Assembly (NCBI RefSeq): GCF_900187985.1
Contig: NZ_FZOA01000001.1
Span: forward strand, 62,001-126,000
Origin: Methylobacillus rhizosphaerae
GTDB taxonomy: Bacteria > Pseudomonadota > Gammaproteobacteria > Burkholderiales > Methylophilaceae
Length of the DNA stretch: 64,000 nucleotides
Direction: 5' to 3'
In this document: positions 33,830-43,329 of the stretch, one piece after another
Layout: the number at the start of each line of letters is the position of its first letter
How positions within the stretch are numbered: the stretch's first letter is position 1
Notes under the pieces: model-generated
Database searches by the model: none
What the model was told of the DNA's origin: nothing
What the model saw: only the letters and a program-made list of their open reading frames with translations
Program-made: the position numbers and the translations under genes

Positions 33830-35197
33830 ATGTTTTCATGGCAATATGGCGCCATGGAAATTAATCAAGAACAGTGGAATTCCGTCTGCATGGATAGACG
33901 GCGCTACGCAGCCGGCTACACCGGGAACTCTTTCAATTCAGATGCCGCAGATAGTGAATACCAGCGTGATCGTGCGCGCATCATTCATTCAGCTTCATTT
34001 CGCCGGCTGCAGTCCAAGACCCAGATTTTCAGCATAGGTGACAGTGATTTCTACCGTACGCGCCTGACCCATTCCCTTGAGGTGGCGCAAATCGGATCGG
34101 GTATCTGTGAGCAGCTGCGTCAGCGCTATCTGGATAATGCGGAGTATTCTGCATGGATACCTTCCCTCAGCCTGATAGAAGCTGTCTGCCTCGGGCATGA
34201 CCTCGGTCATCCTCCATTTGGACATGGGGGAGAAGTCGCACTCAACACGGTCATGCATGCGCATGGCGGTTTCGAGGGCAATGGGCAGACCATGCGCATC
34301 ATAGGCAGGTTGGGGGAATACTCTCCGGAGCACGGCCTGGACCTGACGCGGCGCACAATGCTGGGCTTGCTGAAATACCCTGTGCTGCACCGGGAGGTTG
34401 CACATTATGAGCTTGAGGCGGCGGGCACATCATCCAATATTGATTATGCACGACCGCCCAAGTGTCTTCATGACGACGAGGCAGAAATCCTGGACTGGGT
34501 ACTGGAACCATTCACTGCAGAGGACAGGTCGCGCTTTCGCACGGTAAAAGCCGTTACCGGCCGGCATTCCAAGGCATTATTCAAGGGGTTTGATACCTCC
34601 ATCATGGAACTGGCAGATGATATTGCCTATGGGGTACACGACCTTGAAGATGCGCTGGCACTGGAATTGATTACTGAGCGGCAGTGGAAAAGCCTGGTCA
34701 TGGCCCAGGTTGAGGCCATGCCGGACAGTCCCCTGTGCCGGGAAGCAGATTTTTATCACAACAAACTCTTCTCCGGCAGTGACCGGGATCGTAAACATGC
34801 AATCAGCAAGCTCGTGCATTATCTGGTCAGCAATATCCGGATTAGCGAGCAACCGGAATTTGCGGCACCATTGCTGCGTCTGCAGGCAGAAATGCAGCAT
34901 GAAGCGCGGCAATTGCTGGACATACTCAAGAAATTTGTTCTGGAAGAAGTGATTCGCCGGCCACAGGTGCAAGCTCTGGAGTTCAAGGGGCAGCAAATGG
35001 TAGTACGCCTGTTCGCCACTTTGCGGGAAAACCCGCAGCGCTTGCTACCTTCCGCCTATCTCAATCAGCTACACGCTAGTCCACAGCCGCAACGCGTGAT
35101 CTGCGATTATCTTGCCAGCATGACGGATGTGTATGCGACACGCTTGTATCACCGCTTATTCAGTCCGGACATTGGTTCGGTATTCGACAGGCTTTGA
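33830..35197 (+). CDS. dgt: Deoxyguanosinetriphosphate triphosphohydrolase-like protein
   Basis: HD-domain dNTPase that releases triphosphate from dGTP or other dNTPs. It has 455 residues from 33830; an in-frame ATG at 33854 (MEINQEQWNS) may be the true start. Motifs: RARIIHSASFRRLQSKTQIF, TRLTHSLEVAQIG with the first His, the HD pair in VCLGHDLGHPPFGHGGE, and MELADDIAYGVHDLEDA with the last Asp. The mliC-like gene frame overlaps its stop. Confidence 0.93.
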   Translation: MFSWQYGAMEINQEQWNSVCMDRRRYAAGYTGNSFNSDAADSEYQRDRARIIHSASFRRLQSKTQIFSIGDSDFYRTRLTHSLEVAQIGSGICEQLRQRYLDNAEYSAWIPSLSLIEAVCLGHDLGHPPFGHGGEVALNTVMHAHGGFEGNGQTMRIIGRLGEYSPEHGLDLTRRTMLGLLKYPVLHREVAHYELEAAGTSSNIDYARPPKCLHDDEAEILDWVLEPFTAEDRSRFRTVKAVTGRHSKALFKGFDTSIMELADDIAYGVHDLEDALALELITERQWKSLVMAQVEAMPDSPLCREADFYHNKLFSGSDRDRKHAISKLVHYLVSNIRISEQPEFAAPLLRLQAEMQHEARQLLDILKKFVLEEVIRRPQVQALEFKGQQMVVRLFATLRENPQRLLPSAYLNQLHASPQPQRVICDYLASMTDVYATRLYHRLFSPDIGSVFDRL

Positions 35198-35208
35198 AGG
35201 AGTCAGGG

Positions 35209-35505
35209 ATGAAGGTCAGCATTGCCTGGGTGTTATTTGTCTTGCTCGTCGCATGCAGCCATGCGGAAACCTGGCATTATGACTGTGATAGCGGGGGCAA
35301 GGCGCAGGTCACTTATGACGGGGAGCAGGCCGTGCTGCAATACCAGGGGGCAACTCATCACATGCAACGGGTGATCTCTGCCAGCGGTGCACGTTATCGT
35401 GATGAGGCGCTGGAGTGGTGGACGAAAGGCAGTGAGGCGACCTTGTTCGCAGATGATCAAGGCCAGGCAGGAGAAGTGCGGGATCAGTGTCATGCGGTGC
35501 GTTGA
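35209..35505 (+). CDS. MliC/PliC-type lysozyme inhibitor (probable lipoprotein)
   Basis: A 98-residue exported protein. The ATG at 35209 has AAGGAG upstream and starts a signal sequence (MKVSIAWVLFVLLVAC) whose LVAC fits a lipobox, so Cys16 may be lipidated. The mature part has the MliC pattern: WHYDCDSGGKAQVTYDGEQA, VISASGARYRDEALEWWTKG and a final Cys that can pair with the first (DQCHAV). MliC proteins block host C-type lysozyme at the cell envelope. It lies directly after dgt on the same strand. Confidence 0.8.
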   Translation: MKVSIAWVLFVLLVACSHAETWHYDCDSGGKAQVTYDGEQAVLQYQGATHHMQRVISASGARYRDEALEWWTKGSEATLFADDQGQAGEVRDQCHAVR

Positions 35506-35569
35506 TCCTGGTTTTGTGAGTGCTGATGTGGTTGAGAATGATATACGAGCGCTATGTTAGAATCGCGGC

Positions 35570-36667
35570 ATGACTACGCTTAAACTGAAACCCGGTGCTG
35601 CAGCTGCTGCCAATCCGGAGAAGGCCCCGTTGCGCCGGGCAGACCCTGCCAAACGTTCCCGCACATCTGTACCAGCGCATCTGGCACAGAAGCCTCAGAT
35701 GGAGAATCGTACAACCAAGGATGAGGTAGAGGCACGTGCAACCGGCAAGGCTGCGAGGCCGTCACGCGAAAGGCCCGTTGCCTCTGGCCGGGATACGCAG
35801 AGGACAGGAGGCAAGTTTGCGGACAGGGATACGCCCCGTCGTGGCGGCAAGTTGCGTGATGGATTTGAGCCAGGCGATTTCAACCAGGACAGAAATACCA
35901 ACCCCAGGTTTACGCCCAAACCGGTTGCCAGTCAGCCGGAACTGCCGCGACTTTCCAAGCGTATGGCCGAACTGGGTTTATGCTCACGCCGAGAAGCAGA
36001 TGAGTTCATTGCTAATGGCTGGGTGACAGTCAACGGCCAGGTGGTGGATGTTCTTGGCACGCGGGTGTCTCTTGATGCTGATATCAAGGTGAGCAAGGAA
36101 GCGCAGAAGCACCAGACAGAAATCGTGACTATCTTGCTGCATAAGCCAGTGGGTTATGTGTCGGGGCAGGCCGAGGATGGATATCAACCTGCTGTGGTGC
36201 TGGTGCACCCAGATAACCAGTGGGGCGAAGACCCCAGCCAGACAATATTCAAGCGGGGACATCTGCGTGGCCTGGCACCGGCCGGGCGTCTGGATATCGA
36301 TTCCACAGGTTTGCTGGTATTGACCCAGGATGGTCGCGTGGCGCGTCAGTTGATCGGGGAAGATTCGACAACAGAAAAAGAATATCTGGTAAGGGTTACC
36401 GGCACGCTCAGTGATGATGGATTGAAGAAACTCAACCATGGGCTGAGCCTGGATGGGGTCAAGCTCAAGCCTGCCAAGGTTTCATGGCAGAATGAGGATC
36501 AGTTGCGCTTTGTATTGCGTGAAGGGCGCAAACGCCAGATTCGTCGCATGTGTGAATTGGTTGGCCTGACGGTAGTTGGCCTCAAGCGCGTGCGTATCGG
36601 CAGTGTGACGCTGGGCAAGTTGCCAGTGGGAACCTGGCGCTATTTGCGTCAAGGAGAGCGTTTCTAG
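35570..36667 (+). CDS. RsuA/RluF-family pseudouridine synthase with long basic N-terminus
   Basis: An S4-domain plus RsuA-type pseudouridine synthase of 365 residues. The S4 RNA-binding domain begins near 128 ([20 protein letters not shown]). The catalytic Asp lies in [20 protein letters not shown], followed by [12 protein letters not shown] and [20 protein letters not shown]. The catalytic half is closest to RluF/RluB types, so the target is probably a 23S rRNA uridine. The first 125 residues are low-complexity, Arg/Lys/Pro-rich and probably disordered, a common addition in betaproteobacteria. No other gene is clearly linked to it. Confidence 0.88.
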   Translation: MTTLKLKPGAAAAANPEKAPLRRADPAKRSRTSVPAHLAQKPQMENRTTKDEVEARATGKAARPSRERPVASGRDTQRTGGKFADRDTPRRGGKLRDGFEPGDFNQDRNTNPRFTPKPVASQPELPRLSKRMAELGLCSRREADEFIANGWVTVNGQVVDVLGTRVSLDADIKVSKEAQKHQTEIVTILLHKPVGYVSGQAEDGYQPAVVLVHPDNQWGEDPSQTIFKRGHLRGLAPAGRLDIDSTGLLVLTQDGRVARQLIGEDSTTEKEYLVRVTGTLSDDGLKKLNHGLSLDGVKLKPAKVSWQNEDQLRFVLREGRKRQIRRMCELVGLTVVGLKRVRIGSVTLGKLPVGTWRYLRQGERF

Positions 36668-36745
36668 GGTGTGTATGTTGCCATGTTTGCGCATTGCAAT
36701 CATGGCAACTGCATGAATACAAGAATAAATTGAAGGAGGTTGATG

Positions 36746-37141
36746 ATGGGATTGTTTGACAGTATTGCAGGTTCAGTCATAGGAAAAATCGCGGGAAATA
36801 GTGATAACCCGATGCTGCAGGCCGGACTGGAGCTCATGAACAAATGTGGCGGCCCTCAGGGCATCTTGGAAAAATTGCGGGAAAGCGGACTGGGTGCGGA
36901 AGTGGAGTCGTGGCTGGGTTCCGGAAGCAATCTGCCATTGTCTTTGTCTCAGGTCTTGCAAGTGTTTGGCTCTGCGCTTCTCCAACCTCTGGCAGCGAAG
37001 CTCTCGCTTTCTCCTGAAGACCTTGCTGCTAAGCTGGCGGAGTATTTGCCACAAGCTATTGATAAACTGAGTCCTGAAGGCGAGTTGCCATCCAGCCAGG
37101 CCGAGTTGATGGCACGTGCCTTTTCCCTGCTCAAGGAGTAG
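36746..37141 (+). CDS. YidB family (DUF937) protein
   Basis: A 131-residue protein beginning MGLFDSIAGSVIGKIAG. A near-perfect AAGGAGGT ribosome site at 36733-36740 selects the ATG at 36746 over earlier codons. The C-terminal part LPLSLSQVLQVFGSALLQPL and LSPEDLAAKLAEYLPQAIDK matches YidB/DUF937. The function of the family is unknown. It lies between the pseudouridine synthase gene and uppP. Confidence 0.82.
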   Translation: MGLFDSIAGSVIGKIAGNSDNPMLQAGLELMNKCGGPQGILEKLRESGLGAEVESWLGSGSNLPLSLSQVLQVFGSALLQPLAAKLSLSPEDLAAKLAEYLPQAIDKLSPEGELPSSQAELMARAFSLLKE

Positions 37142-37231
37142 TTATCTTCCCTGCCGGGAAGCTGTCATTCCGGAGCACCTTACATCTGGCGGGTGATTGC
37201 CGTCTTCATCAATATCCAAGATTGCACAGGC

Positions 37232-38044
37232 ATGGATTTTTTATTGTTACTCAAAGCGTTGCTGCTCGGTATTGTGGAAGGTGCCACGGAATTTCTTCCC
37301 ATCAGCAGCACGGGACACCTGATCATCATTGGCGATTTACTCAACTTTAATGATGAAAAAGGTAAGGTATTTGAGATCGTCATTCAGCTGGGAGCGATTC
37401 TTGCCGTATGCTGGGAATACCGTGCACGCCTGACCTCAGTGGCAAGCACTCTGCACACGGCAACATCGCAGCGTTTTATCCTCAACTTGTTTATTGCCTT
37501 CCTGCCGGCAGCGGTGCTGGGTTTGTTGTTGCACGGGTTCATCAAGGCCCACCTGTTCTCCTCTGTTACCGTGGCTTGTGCGCTGATTATTGGTGGCCTG
37601 GTGATCCTGCTGGTAGAGCACTTCTATGCTCCTCATAAAACGTCAGACGTTAGGAAAACAGCCAGTCTCAATGAGATTAGCCCATGGCAGGCGTTGAAAG
37701 TCGGGTGCGCGCAGTCCTTGGCCATCATGCCCGGAGTGTCACGTTCTGGAGCTACCATACTCGGTGGCATGATATTCGGGCTGGATCGCAAGACGGCGAC
37801 TGAGTTTTCATTTTTTCTGGCAATCCCGGTGATGTTGGCAGCGACGTTTTATGATGTCTACAAGAATTTCGGCTTGTTTGTGCTGGAGGATCTGGGCATG
37901 TTTGCTGTCGGGTTCATCACGGCGTTTCTTGCCGCACTGGTTGCGATCAAGACCCTGATCCGTTATGTTGCCAATCATGATTTCAAGGGATTTGCATACT
38001 ATCGCATTGTGCTTGGTATCATCGTACTGGTGTACTACTGGTAA
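37232..38044 (+). CDS. uppP: Undecaprenyl-diphosphatase UppP (BacA)
   Basis: Inner-membrane enzyme that recycles undecaprenyl diphosphate, the lipid carrier for peptidoglycan and lipopolysaccharide. The ATG at 37232 gives 270 residues, close to E. coli UppP. The active-site motifs are [19 protein letters not shown] near the N-terminus and [20 protein letters not shown] in the middle, each on re-entrant loops. About seven or eight hydrophobic segments follow the family pattern. Confidence 0.96.
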   Translation: MDFLLLLKALLLGIVEGATEFLPISSTGHLIIIGDLLNFNDEKGKVFEIVIQLGAILAVCWEYRARLTSVASTLHTATSQRFILNLFIAFLPAAVLGLLLHGFIKAHLFSSVTVACALIIGGLVILLVEHFYAPHKTSDVRKTASLNEISPWQALKVGCAQSLAIMPGVSRSGATILGGMIFGLDRKTATEFSFFLAIPVMLAATFYDVYKNFGLFVLEDLGMFAVGFITAFLAALVAIKTLIRYVANHDFKGFAYYRIVLGIIVLVYYW

Positions 38045-38122
38045 TGGCAGTAGACGTAATGGTCCGACTGCTGACGCTACACTTTCCGGCATGGCGCCCA
38101 ATCAAAAAAACAGGATAGATGA

Positions 38123-40795
38123 ATGAATAAGATACTCAAATATTCCTTGTTCGGCCTAAGCGGTATCATTCTTGTGCTGATCATTATCGTGGCGATATTT
38201 GCCGCGACGTTCAACCCGAATGATTACAAGCCCATGATCGTGCAGCTGGTCAAGGATAAAAAGCAGCGCACCTTGAATATTGATGGCGATATCAAGCTGG
38301 CTTTCTGGCCCAAACTGGGTGCGGACCTGGGCAGAATTTCCCTGTCTGAGCACAATAATGACAAGGAATTTGCGGCCGTTGATGGGCTCAAGGTATCTGT
38401 AGCCTTATTGCCCTTATTGAAAAAAGAGCTGGTGGTGGATGCCGTGTATGTTGATGGCGCACGCGCCAATATTGTGCGGCATGCGGATGGCAGTACCAAT
38501 TTTGATGATCTGTTGAGCGAGGATAAGGAAGAGTCATCGCAGGAAATTGTATTTGATATTTCCAGCATCAATGTCAGCAACTCTGCCGTCAGCTTTACGG
38601 ATGAAGCCGCCAATAGTACTTATGCAATCAAGCAGTTCAATCTCAAGACCGGCCGGGTGGCACTTGGCACGCCATTTGACCTGGAAAGTAATTTCGCAGT
38701 CAGTGCGACGGCTCCCAAGGTGGAAGCAGCAGTCAGGCTGCAAGGTAACTTTATGGCCGACCTGGATGCCGGTCATTTTGCGGTCAGCAAACTGGATGCA
38801 GCAGTGCAGGGGCAGTTGGCAGACCTGCAGGATGCCGATGTCCGGCTCAGTGGTGATGTCGATGCCAGGCCGGAAACAATGGAATTTCTGGTGGATAGCC
38901 TCAAACTGGCGATGAGTGGCAAGCTTAATGATGCCAAATTGACTGCGGATATAGTGGCTCCCAAATTGACCGTGAAAAACGATGAGGTATCGGGAGATAA
39001 GGCAGAGCTGGCTTTCAGCCAGGAGAAAGCAGGTGCGGATATCAAGGCCCAACTGGTGCTGGCTGATGTCAAAGGATCGCCAAGAGAAATTGAGAGCAGC
39101 GGTGTCAGTGGCCAGTTCAGCCTGAAACAGCAGGACAGGAGTGTGGAGAGCAAGTTTTCTTCTCCTTTCAAGGGCAACCTGGAAGCATTGATATTCGAAT
39201 TGCCCAAGTTGGCTGGCAAGATTGATATCAAGGATAAAGCCCTGCCCAAAGGCGCAGCGCAGGGTGAGTTCACTTTCAAACTGTTTGCCGATGCCAAGCA
39301 GGAGAAGGTCAACAGTGATTTCAACCTGGATGTTGAAGACACTAAACTCAAGGGAGATGTTGCGGTCGCAGGGTTCGGCAAGCCGGATATTCGCTTCAAT
39401 CTCAGCGGAGATAAGCTGGACCTGAACAAATTACTGGGCAGCAACACAGCCCAGAGCAAACCGGCAGAGAAGGCAGCGGCCAAACCTGCAACCGATTCCG
39501 GTGCGCAGGATTTGTCGGCATTGAAGGACTTGTTACTGCAGGGTAATATCAATATCGGCAGTATTATCTATGACAAGTTCCGGCTGACGGGACTGGCTCT
39601 GGGGATCAAGGCGGATGGCAAGACGCTGAATGTCAGCCCATTCAATGTCAAGCTGGATGAAACCAGCGTCAAGGGCAAGTTTGGTATCAGCCGCTTCGAA
39701 AAGCCGATTTATCATTTTGATGTCGACATCGACAAACTTGATGCTGATCGCTACATCACGGATTCCGAGGCGAAGTCACAGCCTGCGGCAACGCCTGCCA
39801 GCAAACCTGCAGATGATGCTCCCATTGACCTGAGCGCGTTGCGCCAGTTGAATGCAGACGGTGAGTTGCGTATCGGCGCGCTCAAGGTGGCCAATGTCAA
39901 AAGTACTAACGTGCGTATTAAGTTAAAAGCGGACTCGGGGGTGGCCGAACTTTCCCCTTTTTCCGCGAACCTTTATGAGGGCTCCATGAATGGCGCCCTG
40001 AAGGTTGACGCCCGTACCACGCCGAATATTGCCATCAAGCAGGATATGAAGGGTATTGCCATCGGGCCTTTACTGACGGATGCCATCAACAATGACATGC
40101 TGAATGGCAAGGGCAGCTTGAACCTGGATATCACTACCAGCGGCAATACCGTGAATACCCTGAAAAAAGGGTTGAACGGCAAGGCTGCACTCAATCTCAA
40201 GGATGGTGCGGTCAAGGGTATCGATATTGCCGGTACCTTGCGTGGTGCCAAGGACAAGCTTAATGCGCTCAAAGGCAGTACCAGTGTGGCAGGGGACAAG
40301 ACTAAGCAGACAGATTTCAGCGAAATGTCTGCCAGCTTCAATATCAAGAACGGCGTGGCGCACAATGATGACCTGGATATGAAGGCGCCATTGTTCCGTA
40401 TCACCGGTAAAGGCGATATCGATATTGCCAATGAATCTCTTGATTATCTCGCGCAGCCTACCGTTGTCGCCTCGCTCAAGGGTCAGGGCGGTGCTGACTT
40501 GCAGGAACTCAACGGCCTGACTGTTCCTATCAAGTTGAGTGGCACTTTCAGCAAGCCTGCATACGCGATTGATTTTGCCGGCCTGGCTGCAGCAGTTGCC
40601 AAGAATAAATTGCTGGAAGGTGCAGGCGGAGCGAAAGGAGAGGCGGTGAAGAATCTGCTGGAAGGTAACCGCGAAGATGCCGTCAAATCCCTGCTAAACA
40701 AATCCAGTGATAAAAAGGCAACAGAAGGTGAAGCTCCGGCAGCTACCTCGAAAGACAAGGCCAAGCAGAAATTGCAGAATCTGCTCGGGCGTTAA
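38123..40795 (+). CDS. AsmA family protein
   Basis: A large envelope protein of 890 residues: one N-terminal membrane anchor (LFGLSGIILVLIIIVAIFAA, about 9-28) followed by a long periplasmic AsmA repeat domain (NPNDYKPMIVQLVKDKKQRTL at the start). The C-terminal AsmA_2 region carries GKGSLNLDITTSGNTVNTLKKG, LKDGAVKGIDIAG and FSEMSASFNIKNGVAHNDDLD. AsmA-like proteins are bridge-like phospholipid transport candidates between the membranes. Two Ala/Pro/Lys linkers (near 448-460 and 550-570) divide the protein, which is longer than E. coli AsmA (617). mutY starts immediately after its stop. Confidence 0.9.
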   Translation: MNKILKYSLFGLSGIILVLIIIVAIFAATFNPNDYKPMIVQLVKDKKQRTLNIDGDIKLAFWPKLGADLGRISLSEHNNDKEFAAVDGLKVSVALLPLLKKELVVDAVYVDGARANIVRHADGSTNFDDLLSEDKEESSQEIVFDISSINVSNSAVSFTDEAANSTYAIKQFNLKTGRVALGTPFDLESNFAVSATAPKVEAAVRLQGNFMADLDAGHFAVSKLDAAVQGQLADLQDADVRLSGDVDARPETMEFLVDSLKLAMSGKLNDAKLTADIVAPKLTVKNDEVSGDKAELAFSQEKAGADIKAQLVLADVKGSPREIESSGVSGQFSLKQQDRSVESKFSSPFKGNLEALIFELPKLAGKIDIKDKALPKGAAQGEFTFKLFADAKQEKVNSDFNLDVEDTKLKGDVAVAGFGKPDIRFNLSGDKLDLNKLLGSNTAQSKPAEKAAAKPATDSGAQDLSALKDLLLQGNINIGSIIYDKFRLTGLALGIKADGKTLNVSPFNVKLDETSVKGKFGISRFEKPIYHFDVDIDKLDADRYITDSEAKSQPAATPASKPADDAPIDLSALRQLNADGELRIGALKVANVKSTNVRIKLKADSGVAELSPFSANLYEGSMNGALKVDARTTPNIAIKQDMKGIAIGPLLTDAINNDMLNGKGSLNLDITTSGNTVNTLKKGLNGKAALNLKDGAVKGIDIAGTLRGAKDKLNALKGSTSVAGDKTKQTDFSEMSASFNIKNGVAHNDDLDMKAPLFRITGKGDIDIANESLDYLAQPTVVASLKGQGGADLQELNGLTVPIKLSGTFSKPAYAIDFAGLAAAVAKNKLLEGAGGAKGEAVKNLLEGNREDAVKSLLNKSSDKKATEGEAPAATSKDKAKQKLQNLLGR

Positions 40796-41896
40796 ATGGA
40801 ACCCAAGCCGTTTGCTCCTATCGCCGAGCGGTTGATCGCCTGGCAGAAACAGCATGGTCGACATGACCTGCCCTGGCAGAATACAACAGATCCTTATGCC
40901 ATCTGGGTATCCGAGATCATGTTGCAGCAGACCCAGGTGGCCGCAGTAATCACTTACTATCTCAAATTCATGCAACGTTTTCCCGATATTGCCAGCCTGG
41001 CGTCAGCGAGCCAGGAGGATGTGTTGCAATACTGGAGCGGGCTTGGATATTACTCACGGGCACGTAATTTACACAAGGCTGCACAAATCATCATGCAGCA
41101 ACATGGTGGTAATTTTCCGCAGGATTTCGAGGCGATACAGGCATTGCCTGGCATAGGCCGTTCCACGGCGGCAGCGATTTCATCCTTTGCCTTTGGGTTG
41201 TCGCAACCTATCCTGGACGGCAACGTCAAACGCGTGTTTGCCCGGTATTTCCTGATTGAGGATTGGCCCGGCTTGCCTCGTGTGGAAAAAACCCTGTGGC
41301 AACTGGCTGAGGCCATGCAGCCGGAGAGTGAAATGGGCGTGTATGCTCAGGGGCTGATGGATATGGGCGCTACCTTGTGCACGCGTACCCGTCCACGCTG
41401 TGATATTTGTCCATTACAGGAGGATTGCGGTGCCTGGGCAGCAAATAGGGTGAAAGAGCTGCCTGCATCCAAGCCCCGCAAGGCGGTACCGGAAAGAACG
41501 GTGCAAATGCTGGTGCTGTGCCATGCAGACAAGGTGTTGCTGGAGAAACGGCCTGAGAGTGGTATCTGGGGTGGTTTGTGGAGTCTGCCTGAGCTGGGAC
41601 TGGAGCAGGATGGTGCGGCATGGGCCATGCAGGCATTGAGTATGCCGTCCAGTGGGGCGGAGCCATTGGTACAGCTGACGCATGTATTTACTCACTTCAG
41701 GTTGCATATCTCCGCACAGCGCTTAACCGTACCAGTCTTACCGTTGCAAGCGCAGGAGCCGAGATGGCAGTGGATGTCGCTGGATGAGGCTATCCATGCT
41801 GCCTTGCCGGTGCCGGTACGCAAGATATTGCAGGTGCTGGCAAAGCAGCACCACGTTGTATCCAACGCGCATCAAGGGCAGTTGGCCTTGATATAG
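40796..41896 (+). CDS. mutY: A/G-specific adenine glycosylase MutY
   Basis: Removes adenine mispaired with 8-oxoguanine. It has 366 residues. The helix-hairpin-helix and catalytic region include VSEIMLQQTQVAAVITYY with the catalytic Glu, and LPGIGRSTAAAISSFAFG with the catalytic Asp in ILDGNVKRVFARY. The [4Fe-4S] cluster ligands are C195, C202, C205 and C211 (C-x6-C-x2-C-x5-C). A C-terminal MutT-like domain follows from about 230. It is fused tightly to the asmA-family gene (TAA directly followed by ATG) and converges with the PepSY gene 4 bp away. Confidence 0.96.
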   Translation: MEPKPFAPIAERLIAWQKQHGRHDLPWQNTTDPYAIWVSEIMLQQTQVAAVITYYLKFMQRFPDIASLASASQEDVLQYWSGLGYYSRARNLHKAAQIIMQQHGGNFPQDFEAIQALPGIGRSTAAAISSFAFGLSQPILDGNVKRVFARYFLIEDWPGLPRVEKTLWQLAEAMQPESEMGVYAQGLMDMGATLCTRTRPRCDICPLQEDCGAWAANRVKELPASKPRKAVPERTVQMLVLCHADKVLLEKRPESGIWGGLWSLPELGLEQDGAAWAMQALSMPSSGAEPLVQLTHVFTHFRLHISAQRLTVPVLPLQAQEPRWQWMSLDEAIHAALPVPVRKILQVLAKQHHVVSNAHQGQLALI

Positions 41897-41900
41897 CAAG

Positions 41901-43088
41901 TCAGCTTGTTCTGGCTGGCGCCAGGCGCGCTTGACGCTTGCGTAGCCAGATGATGATGCCTGTCAGGCTGAGCATGGCGACTACTGCGCCCATGAGTGAG
42001 ATCAGGATACGTCCAGGGATCCCCAGGATGCGGCCTGAATGTAGCGGGAACTGGGCTTGCATGAAGATATCACCAGCACTGCCTGTACCAGGAATGGATG
42101 TGCCCACAGATCTGCCATCTTGACCGTCAAAATACAGCCAGGGATTGCCCAGGCCTCCGTCGCCATGATCATTGCCGGGTTCAAAGAAACCGACCCCATA
42201 TAATCCGAAGGAAGGTGAATAGAATACAGCGCCTGCCTGAGCATGCCAGCCATGCTTTGTTGCCTCGACGCGAGCAATGTCTAGCACCTGTTCACGGCTG
42301 ATGCCAGGGATTAATGGCTGGTCCTCAGGTTGTGGTATGCGTGAAGCAAACGGACTGGGTGTCAGGGTGGAAAAAGTTTCCACGATGGGACGCATTACCT
42401 GGAAATTGAGATTCATGGATACGGATGTCACTGCCAGGAGCAATAGCAGTAACCAGACCCACACGCCCCCGGAACGATGCAGGTCGAAGTTCAGTTTGTA
42501 CCCTCCCTGCTGCCAGCGGAATATAAAAGACTTTTTCCATGATTTGCGATTGGGAAAGGAAAGCCAGAGGGCAATGAAATTATCGACAACCCAGATCATG
42601 GCAATGATACCCATGAATAACACACCCAGCTCCAGGCCCCAGGCGTCGGGAATATGCATGCTGTAGTGCAGCTTGTAAAGAAAGGGTAGCAGGTTCTCAC
42701 GGCTGAGAGACACAGCCCCCCATTCGCGCTGGCCCTGTATCTCGCCACTCACCGGGTTCAGTGCCACCTGGTTGAAATCCAGCTCATATGCCTTGCCAGA
42801 TTTTTCATCCAGTCTGGCGGCGACGCCGGCATTCAGGGTGTGTCCTGATTCAATATGCAATGGTAGATAAGTCACCATCAGCTGCGGATATTGCTGCTCC
42901 AGCTGGTTGGCAAGCGCCAATGGTGTTTGGGTATTGCCAGTGCCGGCTGCATGGAATAGTTGCGGGTTCAACCATTCATCCAGCTCATGATCCCACGAAA
43001 TGACGGCACCAGTCAGTCCGGCGATGAAGAGGAAAGTAGCCATCAACAGGCCAAACCAGCGATGGGTGAGAACCAGGTATTTGCGCAT
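41901..43088 (-). CDS. PepSY-associated membrane protein
   Basis: A 395-residue inner-membrane protein of the PepSY-TM family: LTHRWFGLLMATFLFIAGLTGAVISWDHELDEWLNP at the N-terminus, a periplasmic PepSY-like part, and further membrane segments near 150-175, 205-225 and 365-385 (ISLMGAVVAMLSLTGIIIWL). Members are often encoded next to siderophore receptors and are proposed to act as inner-membrane reductases in ferric-siderophore utilisation. Here a TonB-dependent siderophore receptor is divergently encoded with a Fur-box-like site between, which supports an iron role. Confidence 0.88.
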   Translation of the reverse strand: MRKYLVLTHRWFGLLMATFLFIAGLTGAVISWDHELDEWLNPQLFHAAGTGNTQTPLALANQLEQQYPQLMVTYLPLHIESGHTLNAGVAARLDEKSGKAYELDFNQVALNPVSGEIQGQREWGAVSLSRENLLPFLYKLHYSMHIPDAWGLELGVLFMGIIAMIWVVDNFIALWLSFPNRKSWKKSFIFRWQQGGYKLNFDLHRSGGVWVWLLLLLLAVTSVSMNLNFQVMRPIVETFSTLTPSPFASRIPQPEDQPLIPGISREQVLDIARVEATKHGWHAQAGAVFYSPSFGLYGVGFFEPGNDHGDGGLGNPWLYFDGQDGRSVGTSIPGTGSAGDIFMQAQFPLHSGRILGIPGRILISLMGAVVAMLSLTGIIIWLRKRQARLAPARTS

Positions 43089-43145
43089 TGGAAATCAAAT
43101 AATATTGTGAGGGTAGAGAAAGTAAGTGATATTTTATATAATAAG

Positions 43146-43163
43146 GAGAATGATTTGCATTTG
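43146..43163. promoter_or_regulatory. Fur-box-like site between the PepSY gene and siderophore receptor
   Basis: The forward strand reads GAGAATGATTTGCATTTG, with the 13-base GAGAATGATTTGC identical to the site upstream of sodB. AATG-ATTTG-CATT within it is an inverted repeat. It lies 58-75 bases upstream of the PepSY gene and about 170 upstream of the receptor ATG, in a 241-bp AT-rich divergent control region. Control of both genes by a Fur-type regulator is likely but unproven. Confidence 0.6.
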
Positions 43164-43329
43164 AAATATTCGGGTGTAATAGTTTTGCGCGTGATATTTT
43201 GATCGAAACTCTACTTGGCTGCGCTGGCATCATCCTACCTGACTATCAGGTATGCAACCAGTTAACTCCCTTTATAGCCTGGGGCAGGTCGGCATTTGTC
43301 CGGGGTTATTGAGTCAACATAGGAATACC

